Shown: in pieces, positions 10,689-22,880 of the stretch
How positions within the stretch are numbered: the first letter of the stretch is position 1
How the letters are laid out: each line of letters opens with the position of its first letter
Notes under the pieces: generated by a model
Databases searched by the model: none
Seen by the model: the letters and a program-made list of their open reading frames with translations, nothing else
Told to the model about the DNA's origin: nothing
Assembly: GCA_963920575.1 (NCBI GenBank)
Contig: OY986971.1
Coordinates: forward strand, 18,280,492-18,344,491
Direction: 5' to 3'
From: Narthecium ossifragum
Lineage: Eukaryota > Streptophyta > Magnoliopsida > Dioscoreales > Nartheciaceae
DNA length: 64,000 bases
Program-made: the position numbers and the translations under genes

Positions 10689-13025
10689 TGTCACGCCCTG
10701 ACCCGCGAAAGCCCAACCGAGCCAGGCGACACGAACCGAAACCTACAAACCGTGAAAAATTTGGCGAGAGTTCCCTCTAACCTACTGGTCTCCCTAGCAA
10801 TTCATCAAACACCCCCCAATTTAAAACAACAATTAATTAACAGAACCTCGAACCACAGATTCAAAACCCAAAGTGTTTAATATACATATCCTCGGAGAGG
10901 GGAAAATTCGAATACAACATTAACACTCCCGTAGGAGACTAACTAACATAGAGTAAAGCTGTAAATGATCACCACCTCTCAGACTCCGCCTACCGCACCG
11001 CCAACCAACTGCCTGGTAGGGGCCACCGAAGAGGAGCTAACGCCTGCACCTGTAAAATGCAGCCCGGGTAGGAGTGTGCAACTAAGCTCAGCAGGGAAAC
11101 TACACTACGACACATAGAAGGAAGAGGGAAACGCAACAGTGTCGCCCTCAAGTAAGACCTGGGTGTATACAGAGGCCCCATAACCCCACCGCATGTCCCT
11201 GAGGCCCACGATCATGGTCTTCCAGCCGAGCTGGTCACATGTCAGGTCACACTCAGTAGCAGGAACAACACTGTTGGCTCACAAGCAGGGAAAGGCACTG
11301 CAGGCGGGAAATGGCACCGCTGAGTAGGCAACTCCTCTACTCAAGAGTCAACACAGTGGGACACCGGCTACACCTCAACATCCGACTCGAGGCCGACACG
11401 ACCTCTAATATCATCAAGCAACAGGTGTACCAGTCATCTAAGCCTATCATCAAGTTTGACTGTACACCACAATTCAAACCAGGTCCAAACTACCCAATCC
11501 TGGTCCGAGGGCTAAATCCGAGCTTCCAGCCTCCGGACGGCGACCCACAGATCGCCCACGCCCTAACCATGCAACTAATGCACAACAAAGAATGTATGCG
11601 ATGAACATATACAAATATAAGCAGTTAGGCATGCAACAGTATGTGATGATAGCATAACATGGTCTGGGCTCGGCACACTGTCGGCCCGGGGTGGTGAACA
11701 AATATTTAAGGTTTAGGAGTGCTGCAGTGGTACAACACCAACTGCCAGCCAGTCCGCCAGCAACCTGCATCGGGAAGTAGCCCCGCAAACAACAGAGACA
11801 AACCACGCAGGTAAAAGCCCTCGGCGCATGCCGGCATGCAAGGCTATGAAAAGCGATAGGGCCACTCACCCGCTTATTCTAAACAACCCAGGAATCATCA
11901 CTCTACTGGTTCACCACTGCCCCTAATATGGGGCTAACATGCTTAAGAGTATGTACAAGGTAGAAAGCTATAAAGAAATCTGCACATACAAAGCCCCGCG
12001 GGAAAAACCAAGAAAAATCCCTCTCTGCCGTCGAAGGATCGATCCTTCCCCCAAGGGAAGATCGATCTTCCAAGCGACAGAGAGCATCCTCTCCAAATCG
12101 TGCCAAGGATGATCGATCCTTCCTCCCAGGAAGATCGATCATCCTCGCAATAGAGAATATCCTCCTTGCCGTGCCAAGGAAGATCGATTCTTCCTCCCAG
12201 GAAGATCGATCCTCCTCGCGACAATGAGGATCCCATGCTACCCAAAGCACAAGGATCGATCATTCTTACCAAATGATCGATCATGCTCGAGTTCAGCATG
12301 ACCAACAAAGAAGGATCGATCTTTCTCCCAGAAAGATCGATCTAGTTGGGTTCTCTGGCAAACCTCCGGCGAGAAATACCGTCGGAAAACTCTATCAAAT
12401 CCCGTAAAACCTTGGGATCTGGTAGTACGAAGGACCACGAGTCCAAAACCGGTGAAAATACTACAATCTAACAAGTATTTACCAAGATCTAAGCAAAACA
12501 AGCTTCAATCAAACTCAAACTCACAAAACCGAAAAAGAAACATAGGTAGGATCCCTACCTAGGCTAGAGCAACTTCAATCCCAGCTGCAAGGCCTTGGAT
12601 CATCCGAAATCTCTTCAAAATCCGACAGCTCTGAGCTCAAGAACGCGGATTTCAAAAGGGATTCAAGGAAGAAGATCACGTCTATTTTATAGACAAACGA
12701 ACCGACCTATGAAAGATCGATCTTTCCAAGAGAAAGGATCGATCCTTCTTGATGATCACACCTTGACTTTCTGGCATTAGAAGATCGATCCTTTTAGCAA
12801 GGAAGGATCGATCCTTTAGGCACAGAAAGCTAGACTTGGGCTAAAACTTAAGCTCAAGCCCGGATCTTTCGATCACGGGTCCACCTAACCTTTCTAATCA
12901 AACACTAACACAAACATGGTCAGTGTGTGCACAAGCGGGTGTGAAACAAACCAACAAGACGCAATTTACCAAATTGCCCTTGTGGTTTACAACTACCCAC
13001 AGGAGTAGAGGGGCAGGTCCTCACA
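10689..13025 (-). mobile_element. Solo LTR in reverse orientation (2337 bp), TSD CGTAG
   Basis: On the plus strand it begins TGTCACGCCCTGACC and ends CAGGTCCTCACA. Perfect 5-bp duplications CGTAG flank it at 10684-10688 and 13026-13030. Joining the flanks restores the RNase H coding frame (gga cgc gta gtt gcc tat), which proves the insertion site. No primer site or coding sequence is present, so it is solo. It carries five GATCGATC hairpin pairs at 12036-12345 and further copies at 12715-12815. Confidence 0.95.
12036..12345. repeat. Array of five GATCGATC hairpin pairs in the reverse solo LTR
   Basis: Five consecutive dyads are present, such as AAAGATCGATC mirrored across CCCA-type loops, with the same design as 6236-6480. 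They occupy the equivalent position downstream of the TATA box when read on the minus strand. Confidence 0.85.
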
Positions 13026-14873
13026 CGTAGTTGCCTATGGTTCTCGTCAGTTGAAGAACCATGAGAGGAACTACCCCGACCCATAACTTGGAGTTAGCTG
13101 CAGTGGTCTTCACCCAGAAGATCTGGTGGCATTACCTCTATGGCGAGATGTTCTCTGTATTCTTAGACCATAAGAGTTTGAGGTACATTTTCACCCAACA
13201 TGACCTCAACCTGAGGCAGTGAAGTTGGATAGAGCTACTGGAGGACTACGACTTCGAGTTGCATTACCATCCGGGTAAGGCAAACATCGTAACAGACGCA
13301 CTGAGTAGACATGCGAGAAACACCATAGAAGCAGTGGCAAGGTTGTCAGCGCGGCACTGGCAGGCATTAGAGACAGTGAGCCAATTGGGGCTCGAGTTCA
13401 AGGATCAGGGTTCCAGCTGTTTCCTCTACACAGTGCAGAGTATGCCAGCAGTTCTAACCAGGGTGATAGAGGCGCAGCGCAGTGATGCAGAGCTCGAGGA
13501 GTTGCGTACATCAGCAGGCATGGAGGGCGCAGGCGGGGATTGGACAGTATCGTCAGACGGAGGGCAATGATTCAGAGGCAGAGTAGCGATTCCGGCAGAT
13601 CCAGTTATGCGAGAGGACATCCTACAAGAGTTTCATCACTCTAGTTTTGCAGTTCATCCCGGGGGTACCAAGATGTACCAGGACCTGCGGCGACAATTCT
13701 GGTGGTGTGGGATGAAGAGGGTAGTGATGGAGTTCGTATCACGCTGCCTTACATATCAGAAGGTCAAGACAGAGCTCCAGCGAACTCCAGGGTTACTTCA
13801 GCCCCTTCTACTGGCTGAGTGGAAGTTGGAGCACATCACGATGGACTTCGTGACCAGGCTACCGAGATCTCCTAAGAGGAATGATGCGATTTAGTTCATC
13901 GTGGATCGATTGACCAAATCGGTGCACTTCCTGCCTATGCGGACAACAGACTCGACAGACATGTTGGGTAGTCTGTATGTCAAAGAGGTGGTCAGACTAC
14001 ACGGAGTTCTAGTGTCTATAGTGTCAGATCATGACCCCAGGTTCACCAGCAGGTTCTGGCAAGGCTTTTAGGAGGCAACTGGCACACTCTTGACCTTCAG
14101 CACGGCATTTCATCCGCAGATATATGAGCAGTCACAGAGGACGATCCATATCTTAGAGTAGATGTTGCGGGCATGTGTCCTCGATGCAGGAGGAAGCTGG
14201 GAGGAGCACGTCCCCTTGGTAGAGTTCACCTACAACGACAGCTACCAGTCCAGTATTGGAGTAGCGCCTTTCGAGGCGTTGTACGGTAGGCCGTGTCATT
14301 CCCCAGTGTGTTGGACAAAGGTTGGAGAGACGTCACTCACCGGTCCAGACATCGCCAGGCAGTCGTCAGAGAGACTAGTGCAGATCATGTAGAGACTTCT
14401 GATGGCATAGAGCCGACAGAAGAGTTATGCAAATCAGAGGTGACGGACGCTTGAGTTCGTAGTCAGCGAAAGAGTGTTCCTGCAAGCAGCGACGTACAAA
14501 GGGTTAGTCAGGTTTGGCAATGGTGGCAAGTTGGCGCCGAGGTTCGTCGGTTCGTTCGAGATCCTAGAGAGCATTGGCGAGGTAGCCTATCGCTTGGAAC
14601 TTCCTCAGCACATGTCAGCTGTGCATCCGACATTTCACGTGTCGATGCTGAGGAAGTATCACCCAGACCCGTCCCATGTCATCAGGGTGGATGACATTGA
14701 GCTTGAGGCAAACGTGACGTTCATTGAGCAGCCAGTTCAGATACTTCACCGGAGGGATTAGGTCTTGCGGTGCAAGACGATTCCCTTTGTCAAGATACTA
14801 TGGACGCACAGAGGCATCGAGCAGATGACCTGGGAGTGCGAGGCGCGCATGCGATAGGAGTATTCGCAATTGT
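13026..14873 (+). pseudogene. Broken pol, second part: RNase H end, integrase, chromodomain-like tail
   Basis: RNase H resumes with [12 protein letters not shown] and ends with the LHYHPGKANIVTDALSR motif at about 13259. The integrase zinc finger is seen at 13625-13770 ([10 protein letters not shown], then paired cysteines, the second now in C-L-T-Y). The catalytic core follows: first aspartate in TMDF at about 13840, the second in [10 protein letters not shown] near 14025, and the glutamate region near 14155. In-frame stops, mostly TAG, lie for example at 13892, 14069 and 14159. The C-terminus includes HPTFHVSMLRKYHPDPS (14627-14677) and a chromodomain-like stretch near 14762-14860. Function is lost. 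Confidence 0.88.
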
Positions 14874-14908
14874 TTTCTTCTCGAGATAGCTTTTGTCTTG
14901 TCTTCTAG

Positions 14909-15020
14909 TGTGAGGACCCGTACCTCCAACCCGGTCCGACCAAGTTAGGTCGAGGGTCTGATTTTGTGGTTTGACTCAGTTGGCCTGGGGATGCGATCGG
15001 TTGATCGCATCGCTGTGCTG
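14909..15020 (+). mobile_element. First ~110 bp of a different LTR
   Basis: TGTGAGGACCCGTACCTCCAA matches, on the opposite strand, the terminus of the solo LTR ending at 54261, not the 5' LTR at 5491, which starts TGTAAGGACCTGTCC. It breaks off within reverse gag sequence. It may be a 3' LTR acquired by recombination or a separate truncated insertion. Confidence 0.65.
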
Positions 15021-15029
15021 GGCGGTGCG

Positions 15030-15453
15030 CCTCTCCGTCACTGGTGTGCTGGGCGGTGCGCCACCAGTCACGAGCGTCTCCATCGAGCTGGAACACCGCG
15101 AGGGTGATCCGAACCCGGTCGTCCTCAACGAAGAGAGCATCCAGGACGCGCGAGACTCCATCGAGCTAGTCGTCCACTGTGGTCGGATCTCCAGACCTAC
15201 CGCTGAACCTGGGCGGGTTCAGCCATTGGAAAGCCATCGTGATAGCCACCGAGGCCCACACGTCGACAGGAATAGGGGCCTCCTCCTCGGCGAGGAAGAC
15301 CTCCGCCCGTGCGACCGAAACCACCGCTGGTGATGGTGCAGTCCGTCTAGCTCGGACCACCCTGACAGGAGCAGCCCTGTCCGGTCGGGCGGGTCGACCA
15401 GGTCGTGCCCCACCCCGACCGACAACCGAAGGTCGACCATGAGCTCCCGACAT
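15030..15453 (-). pseudogene. Partial gag (N-terminal half), broken
   Basis: The start MSGAHGRPSVVGRGG at 15453 parallels the gag at 7962. The conserved LNPPRFSG motif is present near 15205. A TAG at 15166-15168 stands where the related gag has tryptophan (TGG to TAG). Beyond it, in shifting frames, comes the DARDWW motif of plant Gypsy gag near 15090. The coding sequence then runs into a repeated GTGCTGGGCGGTGCGCC word at about 15016 and 15048, and stops. No zinc knuckle remains. The product could not function. Confidence 0.8.
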
Positions 15454-15639
15454 CTGCACGATCACCAACAACAAACGAGCTCTCGCTCGTTAGAACGGCA
15501 AAACCAACAGCACAACAATAAAGCGAAAGACATACACAACACAAAGAGAACATACACGGATGTTCTAGACATAGAACTAACCCATTCCACGCTCAATCTC
15601 AACCGAATCCTGATCCTAACCCTGGGACCTACAACCTAG

Positions 15640-15653
15640 GCTCTGATACCAAG
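15640..15653 (-). other. Primer binding site, tRNA-iMet type
   Basis: The plus strand reads GCTCTGATACCAAG, the complement of the TGGTATCAGAGC primer site, immediately inside the LTR. Confidence 0.9.
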
Positions 15654-15654
15654 C

Positions 15655-17814
15655 CATCGCGCCCTGACCCGCGAATGCCCAACTGGGCCGGGCGACGCGA
15701 ACCAAAACCTAACAAATCGCGGAAAAATATTGGCGAGGGTTCCCTCTAACCTATTAAGCTCCCTAACAATTCATCAAACACCACCAATTTAAATCAACAA
15801 TTAAATAATCAAACCTCGAACCACATATTACAAACCCAAAAGCGAATTTAATATACATATCCTCGGAGAGGGGAAGATTCGAATACAACATTACTCCCGT
15901 AGGATATTATCTAACATAGGGTAGAAAAACTGTAAAAGATCACCACCTCTCAGACTCCGCCTGGCGCCGCCGCACCGCCAACCAACTGCCCGGTAGGGGC
16001 CACAGAAGAAGAACTGATGTCTGCACCTGCAAAACGCAGCCCGGGTAGGAGTGAGCATAAAGCTCAGTAGGGTTCTACACTATGCCACACAGAAGGAAGA
16101 GGGAAACGCAATAGTGTCGCCCTCAAGTAAGACCTGGGTGTATACATGGGTCTCATAACCCCACTGCGTGTCCCTGAGGCCCACAATCATGGTCTTCTAG
16201 CCGGGCTGGTCACATGTCAGGTCACACTCAGTAGCAGGAAACAACACTACTGACTCTCAACAGGACACAAAACACTGTTTGGTGGGAAGAGACAGCACTG
16301 AGTAGGCAACTCCACTACTCAAGAGTCAAGAACACCGGACACCAGCTACACCTCAGATCCGACTCAAGGCCGACACGACCTCTACAATCATCAAGCAACA
16401 GTTGTACCAGTCATCTAAGCCTATCATCAAGTTTGACTGGACACCACAATTCGAACCGGGTCCAAACTACCCAACCCCGGTCCTAGGGCTAAGTATGAGC
16501 TTCCAGCCTCGGGACGGCGACCCACAGATCACCCACGCCCTAACCATGCAACTAATGCACAACAGAGAATGCATGTTATGAACATACACAGATAAGAGAC
16601 AAGCATGCAACAGTATGACAAAACATCATATAAGTCCGACTGGATCGCTGCAGCGGTACTACCAACCGCTGCCAGCCGATCCGCAGCGGGTCCCGGCATC
16701 ACGATAGTATAACTTAGACTCCAGTAGACCAACATGCCGGGATCAACATATCCAAAATCCAGAAACCTCTAACGGCTAGATTAACGGGAAAACACTAATC
16801 AAAACCGCTAATCAAACTAACTTACCAATTACTTGCTGCAACGCAACCCTCCAGTAATAAATTCATCACAAATCGTAGGCAAATCAGAAAATTATGAAAT
16901 CAATTGGGTTTGAGAGTAGATTCAAAGATCTACAACTATTATGTTCATCACAACAAAAGAACATGCACGTACTGATCGGACAACTCGCCGCAAACCGGCT
17001 GTTCTTCAAGAACAGCAGAAACCAGAAAATCCGAGATTAAACATGCATAAATCCTACTAAAATCTAAACCAAAGCTTATGAAACTTATGGCAGAAACTAT
17101 ACTAAGCAAGAGGAAGCCAACAACACAAAGAACTATAAGATCAAACGGCTAGATTAAGAGAAACCCATTAAACTAACTTAGGTAGGTAGAAACCTACTGG
17201 AAACGCAATCCTTGGTTGATTCCCCACAAACCAATCACCAATAAGTTCCAAACTATACCAGGGATCTTCCTCACGTCGCCACGAATCCAACGAGCCTTGG
17301 AACGCCCAAAACGGTGGGCGGAGGAGGAAGAACGGAGAAGAAGAAGGTGGCTGCCGGGAAGAACAGAGGAAACAGAACCACGGAAGAAGAAGGAAGAAGA
17401 AAGAAGAAGAAGAGAAGGAGAAGGGGAAGAAGAGGAAGGAAAAGGAAGGGGAAAGCTGGGGAAGGAGGGGAAAAGGGGGAGGAGAGGAGGGAAAGTCCTC
17501 TCTCCATCTGACAGGGGAGAGCGACAGCCGACGGTGGCGGTCCTCTCAAAAAAACCCACCGACTCGATAGTGATCGATCGCTCCTTGGAGCGATCGGTCG
17601 CTCACGGGCCGCCAACCGCCCAAAAACAGGCTTCTGCGTGCCCGAGCTTGGATCTTCCGATCCCGGGTCCACCTAACCATTCTAATCAAACACTAACACC
17701 AAACAAGGTCAGTGTGTGTACACGCGGGTGTGAAACAAACCAACAAGACGCAATTTACCAAATTGCCCTTGCTGTCTACAACGAGCCACAGGGGTAGAGG
17801 GGTAGGTCCTCACA
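15655..17814 (-). repeat. 5' LTR of the truncated reverse element (2160 bp)
   Basis: On the plus strand it runs from CATCGCGCCCTGACC (normal TG end mutated) to GGTCCTCACA. Internal landmarks match the solo LTR at 1356: the AGGTAGGTAGAAACCTACT palindrome near 17180, a purine-rich tract at 17330-17510 and the GATCGATCGCTCC unit at about 17573. The 5 bp after it, CTAGG, have no partner because the other end is lost. Confidence 0.85.
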
Positions 17815-19403
17815 CTAGGATCGCGGGACCGTCAACCGGAGTGACCAGGAGACCGGAGCTCTTGCCTTAAAGTAACTGCGTCAGTGCTTTTAAGGGTGAT
17901 AGCCATCAGTAGTTGTTAGAGAGGCTAGAGCAGATTTGGTGGATTTGTCAACTCATCGGAGACAGACAGTCAGTTGGATCGGGTTTCGAGGATCAGATTG
18001 CATACGACTTCCCCTTTGGTGTTTGCAGCATCCCAGCTCTCCCGACCAGAGTGATAGAGACCCAAGGTAGATATCCGGAGCTCATGGAGATCCGTACTAC
18101 GGTTGGTACCGAGTACGTGACTGAGGACTGAACAGCGTCGGCAGATCGCAGGTTGTGCTTCGTTAGCAGTGTTGTAGATCCGGCAGATTCTGGAGCAGCT
18201 TCCAGGATTCCTTGGGGGACAGCGTTGACATTCAGCACAACATTCCAACCCCAGACAGACGGACAGTCAGAGCGGATGATCCAGATCTCGGAGGACGTTC
18301 GTAGCACATGTGTCATTGATGCAGGAGGCAGCTGGGAGGAGTGCGTCCCTTTGCTAGTGTTTGCCTATTTCAGCGATCGTCAGTCCAGACCAATGCAGTG
18401 CCATTCGAGGTGTAGTACGGTAGTCGTGTCGTTCTTCCGATTACTCAATAGAGGTTGTCGAGACATCACCCACCATCCCAGACATCATCAGACAACCATC
18501 AGAGAGATTAGCACAGAGCAGATGAGAGAGCTACACTGGTCAGAGGTGAATATCTTTGGAGTTCTCAGTTCATGACAGGGTGTTCCTGAAGGTTCCTTCG
18601 CGCAGAGGATCAGTCAGAGTTGGCAGAGACCAGAGACCAGACGAGGTGGAGGCCGAGGCAACCCTACTCCGAGAGTCTGCACCAGAGCCATGACGATGTG
18701 GAGCGACGACGACGTCGAGCCTACAGAGATTCCTGACGACATCAGCGGACAGTTGATTGTACTCCAGAGGTGGAGTAGCAGATCCAGAGTTGCACGAGGA
18801 CATCCTACGTGAGGTTCACTCCTCTCTTGTTGATGTTCATTCAGGAGGCACGGAGATATATCATGGATTTCTTCATCAGCTTGGTTGGCACCAGATGCAG
18901 AGATCAGATGCGGAGATCATATGCAAAGATCAAATGTAGAGATAAGATGCAGAGGTCAAATTCAGAGGTCAGATCACCACATATACCATCTATGAGGAGT
19001 ATATGTGCCACATAGCAGTCCACATGTCAGAGAGGTGATCAGATTGCGTGATGCTTCAGCTTCCATCACTTCAGATCCACGGTGACGTGCTTAGAGCACG
19101 TATTGTTGATGCGGACGTCAGATGATGAGAGCACATCCTCATAGCGGAGTTTGCCTACTTCCGCAGTTGACAGCTCAGCACCGGCATTGCACCTTTTGAG
19201 GCAGAGAGATTAGCGCAGATCATGTCAGAGTGGACAGAAGATTTATGTAGATCAGAGGTGACAGTCGTTAGAGTTCGCAGTTGGTGATAGAGGGTTTGCT
19301 TACACGGCTCTATTTACGCACTTGTCAATTGCGTGTCCTACCGCCACATGTTCGATGTTGAGGAAGTACATTCCATATCCGTCCCACGTGATGAGACATG
19401 ACG
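17815..19403 (+). pseudogene. Rearranged debris of Gypsy pol (integrase and C-terminus)
   Basis: Short collinear pieces of integrase are visible in several frames: VCSIPALPTRVIETQGR (17913-18131), [12 protein letters not shown] then DAGGSWEECVP (about 18240-18345), a second zinc-finger-like piece near 18790-18890, and a C-terminal scrap just before 19403 ending at sequence like the HVSMLRKY region. Pieces are duplicated and out of order relative to an intact integrase. A short AGATCAGATGC-type tandem stretch lies at about 18890-18975. Nothing here can be translated as a whole. This may be the pol end of the element whose 3' LTR begins at 19404. Confidence 0.7.
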
Positions 19404-21752
19404 TGTGAGGACCCGATTCTCCGACCCGGCTCGACCGCGTCGGTCGAGGGCTGATCCTTTCTTGGCTTGTTTCCACGTCGAGCGCGATCGGCTAATCGCA
19501 TTGCCTCTTTGCAACCCCATGGGCAATTTGGGTAAATTGCGCCCTGTGGGTTGGGTTCACACGCGTGTAATGCATACACGGCCTTATAATGATGTATGTG
19601 CTTGAGTAGACCCATAGGAGTGCTCGTGATCTGAAGATCGGAGTTCGATCAAGTAGATCTAGATCTGAACGGTTATGATCAACTTAGGGTGATCGAATGA
19701 TTGTGGACTTAAGTAAACCGATTGTTTAAAACCTAACCCTATTATTCACTCCTTCCGCGAGACCTTGCCTGGGTCACAACGCGACGGCTGAGGGTAGGGA
19801 GAGATCACGATGGCTGGGAAGAGAGGTGGCGGCGACTTGCCCGGAGAGAGAGAGGAGCTTGGCGACGGCGGGGAACTTGGCTACATTGGCGACGACGACG
19901 GAGACGTTGGCGGCGACGACTGCCGCGGCCAGAGAAGAAGAGGAAGGACTCGACCTCAACGCCTAGAGGTAGGGATTCCTACCCTAACTGTTAGTTAGGC
20001 CTCTAGGGTTGATTGAAGCATGCTAGCTTAGGATTTCTGGTTTTTCCGATTGATGTTCTTCCTCTTTCATTGCTTGCCATTGCTTAGATCTAGGTTTCGA
20101 TGCTAGCTAGGGTTTTGATACCATGTTCTTCGTCTCTGTTTCTCTCTCCCTATTTTCCCTCGTACCGCAGTGGTTCAGATCTAAGGGAGTGTTGGGAAGC
20201 TACCTTATCCTCTCTTAATGCCGTGGTTGGATCTATGTTTGTTCATGGAGTTGTGATGAGTTTTCTTCCCCCTTCTCTCTGGTTTGATGGGTTTCATGGC
20301 TGAGTTTGGGTTTTCCATTTCCTCTGTTCCGAAGTTGAGTTTGGGTCCTGATCCTTGGTTGCTAGAATGCTATGTTCTCCCTTAATACGATGTAATGCCC
20401 TGTTTTTCCCCCTCGTTGGATCCTTTGCTCTCTTTAGCTCCGACATGTACTCTTGCTAGGTACCCTCCTCCCCTCTGTTTTCTCATCCGTCTCTTCTTCC
20501 TTGTCCTTGGGTTTGGCTTTGTTCCCCTGTTTCCCTTGGGTAATGTTCATCTAGCCTTCCCCGATAGTGTAAGGTCTGAGCTTCCTACATCGATCGCTAG
20601 TTTATTGGCTCCCGATGATTATGGTTCTCTTTTCACTTTCTGGCCCTGTTTGCTAGCTGGTCGGCAGGGAAGCATACGGCCGGCAGCGGGACAGGGGGGA
20701 GCTGGCTAGCTTGTTGAGGCCTTCCCTGCGGGTCTAGTGGCTTGAATGGTGGTTTCAATTCCTAGCTTTCCAGCCAAATTCACCTATGCCATGGTCTTTG
20801 GTTACCTATTTAAGTGTAGGACTGCCAATGTATTACTACTGCAATTCCCTGTGATGGTGGTATTCGTGTGTCGATCATATTCATGGCATGATATAGTAGC
20901 TTGTTCCCTCATATGCTCAATTCCTTTGATCAAATACTGCTTTCTAGATAATAGAGTCGTTGGTGAAATATTCAATTCTACATTACTCTTGTACCATGCT
21001 TATGCCTAGGGCCGACTGTGTGCCCATTTCTATTTTTTATGTGTTGAATGAGATTGTATATGATTGGCATTTGTGAATGCTATGCTTGGCTTCTGTCTAT
21101 TCTTAAATGCTAAATCTATCCTATAGCTATGCTATATCTTGTGGACATGTGATTGATGAATTGACATGTAGAGACACCTAGGTCTAGTTGCTTGAATAGG
21201 CTCATGCATATTGTATGCATTAGAAGCATTAAGGCTAGGTGCGGGCGATGGGCTCGATCGCCGATCTTAGGGCTCGGGTAGCTCGGATCTAGTTCTAGGA
21301 CCGAGGTATGGGTTGGAGGACTACGGCGAAATTGTGTGGTTATGATCTTGTGTTGATTGAGGTCACAACCTAGATATACTCATTTGAATTATGATGTTGA
21401 GGAATAGAGGTCGTGTTGTCTCTTTGTCCTAAGGGCCTAAGTGTGGATGTCAATGTCCGTGACGTATGTCCCCGTACAAGGGGTAGTGTACGTCGAGAGC
21501 TCCGGCGGTGAGTGCAACGGCGATGCACTGACCCTGGGTCCGGGCTCGTGTTGGACATCCTCCTTGTTTCGCCGCTTGGGTGAGGGTGACCCTATGTAGG
21601 GGCCCATTCTGGATCGACGAGGTGTGATGCCTCCAGTGGCACCTTAGACTTGGGATGAAAGATAATACAGTTGCAGTCTACCCTTTCATTGAGAGTGTCA
21701 TAGAGTAGAACCCTACTGGGCTTTATGCTCACCCTACCCGGGCTGCGTTTTG
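19404..21752 (+). repeat. 5' LTR lacking its 3' end (about 2349 bp)
   Basis: It begins TGTGAGGACCCGATTC and keeps LTR landmarks: the AGGTAGGGATTCCTACC palindrome at about 19970, the tagctcggatctag block near 21278, and the ACCCGGGCTGCGTTTTGC block at 21736-21753, where it stops short of the normal end. The GC-rich part at 19800-19950 reads as a short Gly/Asp-rich frame but is LTR sequence. The 5 bp before it are TGACG; no right copy is available. Confidence 0.8.
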
Positions 21753-22880
21753 CGGCGGGCCGTGGAGGCTGAGGCACGCCAGATTCCTGCACCTGTACCG
21801 GCACCAGAGGCAGATTTAGCCGAGCACAGCGGGATGGGGGAGGCTTCCTTTCACGACCCGGAGGCTCCTTTCCCCGCTATTGGGTGATCGTTAGCGGCTG
21901 AGGTAGTAGACTTTCAGTGGCTAAACCCGCCAAGGTTCAGCGGTAGGACTGGAGACGCGACGAAGGCAGACGAGTGGCTGGAGAGCGTCACTCAAATGCT
22001 AGACCTTCTCTTCGGCGAGGATGACCCACTCCGGGTCAAACTCGTGGCGTTCCAGCTCTATGAGGACGCCCGAGACTGGTGGCGCACCGCCCATGCCACC
22101 AGAGTAGGAGGAGGGTTGCCGTCGTGGCCGGAGTTTCGCACTGTTTTCCTTGAGGTGTACTTTCCCCAGAGTACACGGGCAGCAATGACCAAGGAGTACC
22201 TGACCCTCACTCAGGGTACTCGCACAGTGCAGCAGTTTGCAACCCACTTCACCCACTGGCCAGGTTTGCTGGACCAGTGGCAGCTGACCCCACCGCCAGA
22301 GCCCAGCAGTTTGAGAGAGGGCTGAGACCAGAGATCAAGAGATTGATCGCCGCGCAGCAGTCGGCAACTTACTAGGCGGTGTTGGGTGCTGCACTGGCAG
22401 TAGAGGCCCGATGCCAGGAGAGGCCGAGGGCAGAGCAGCCAGTGGCAGGTGGAGGAGGCAGAGGTCAGCCTCAGAGGGCTCAGGGCAGAGGAGGCCCATA
22501 GAGGAGACCGAGATTCCAGCAGCACCAGCGACCCTACCCCCAGCAGCAGTTTCAGCAGCGTCCACCCCAGCAGCAGCAGCAGCAACCACAAAAGCAACCT
22601 GGGCAGTTCCTTTTGGGAGGACCCCAGGGGCAGGCTCCTTAGGGAGGTGGACCCGGGTTGTGTTACCAGTGCCACCAGCCAGGGCACCTTCGTAGGGACT
22701 GTCCTCTGCGATTGGTGCAGGGAGGTCGAGGCGGAGGTTGGCAGAGAGGAGCAGTAGCAGGACGGGGCCGTGGCAGAGGCAGAGCAGGTCCCAGGGGTGG
22801 GGTGTACGCGCTTCCTAACCACCAGGACCCAGACGCAGTGCAGCCATCGTACCAACCCCATCAGTATCCGCAGGCACCCC
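21753..22880 (+). pseudogene. gag, N-terminally deleted, three TAG stops
   Basis: The frame is open from the deletion junction and contains FQWLNPPRFSG at about 21920, then the capsid-like core with DARDWWRTAH at 22066. A one-base insertion near 22256 shifts the frame; the continuation reads FAGPVAAD. TAG codons at 22373-22375, 22499-22501 and 22640-22642 each stand where the context suggests CAG (glutamine), and a TGA near 21887 stands where tryptophan is expected. A Gln-rich linker leads to an intact CCHC zinc knuckle, CYQCHQPGHLRRDC (22660-22701). Apart from these lesions it is the best gag of this family in the window. Confidence 0.85.

Larger units (their letters stand above)
5491..14908 (+). 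mobile_element. Decayed chromodomain-type Ty3/Gypsy retrotransposon
   Basis: The order is LTR, iMet-type primer site, gag, protease, reverse transcriptase, RNase H, integrase, chromodomain-like tail: the layout of plant chromoviruses, and by its long LTR and domain wording probably the Del/Tekay group (inference). The coding region carries many stops and frameshifts, several of them TAG. A reverse solo LTR (10689-13025) interrupts RNase H. No matching 3' LTR is present: at 14909 a different LTR type begins. The left flanking 5-mer CAGTT therefore cannot be checked against a right copy. Confidence 0.88.
15021..17814 (-). mobile_element. Truncated reverse-oriented chromovirus: LTR, primer site, partial gag
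   Basis: Read on the minus strand this is a 5' LTR (15655-17814), an iMet-type primer site (15640-15651) and the start of gag (15453 leftwards), after which the element is lost at the junction with the plus-strand LTR fragment near 15020. The gag opening is nearly the same as that of the element at 5491-14908, so both belong to one family. Confidence 0.85.

Noticed and set aside
17194..17797. A Lys/Arg/Glu-rich frame of 193 residues
   Set aside because: It lies in the purine-rich tract of a reverse LTR; the corresponding pyrimidine tract recurs at 1740-1930 in the other LTR.
19810..19998. Gly/Asp-rich 62-residue protein
   Set aside because: It is the GC-rich leader part of the chromovirus 5' LTR.
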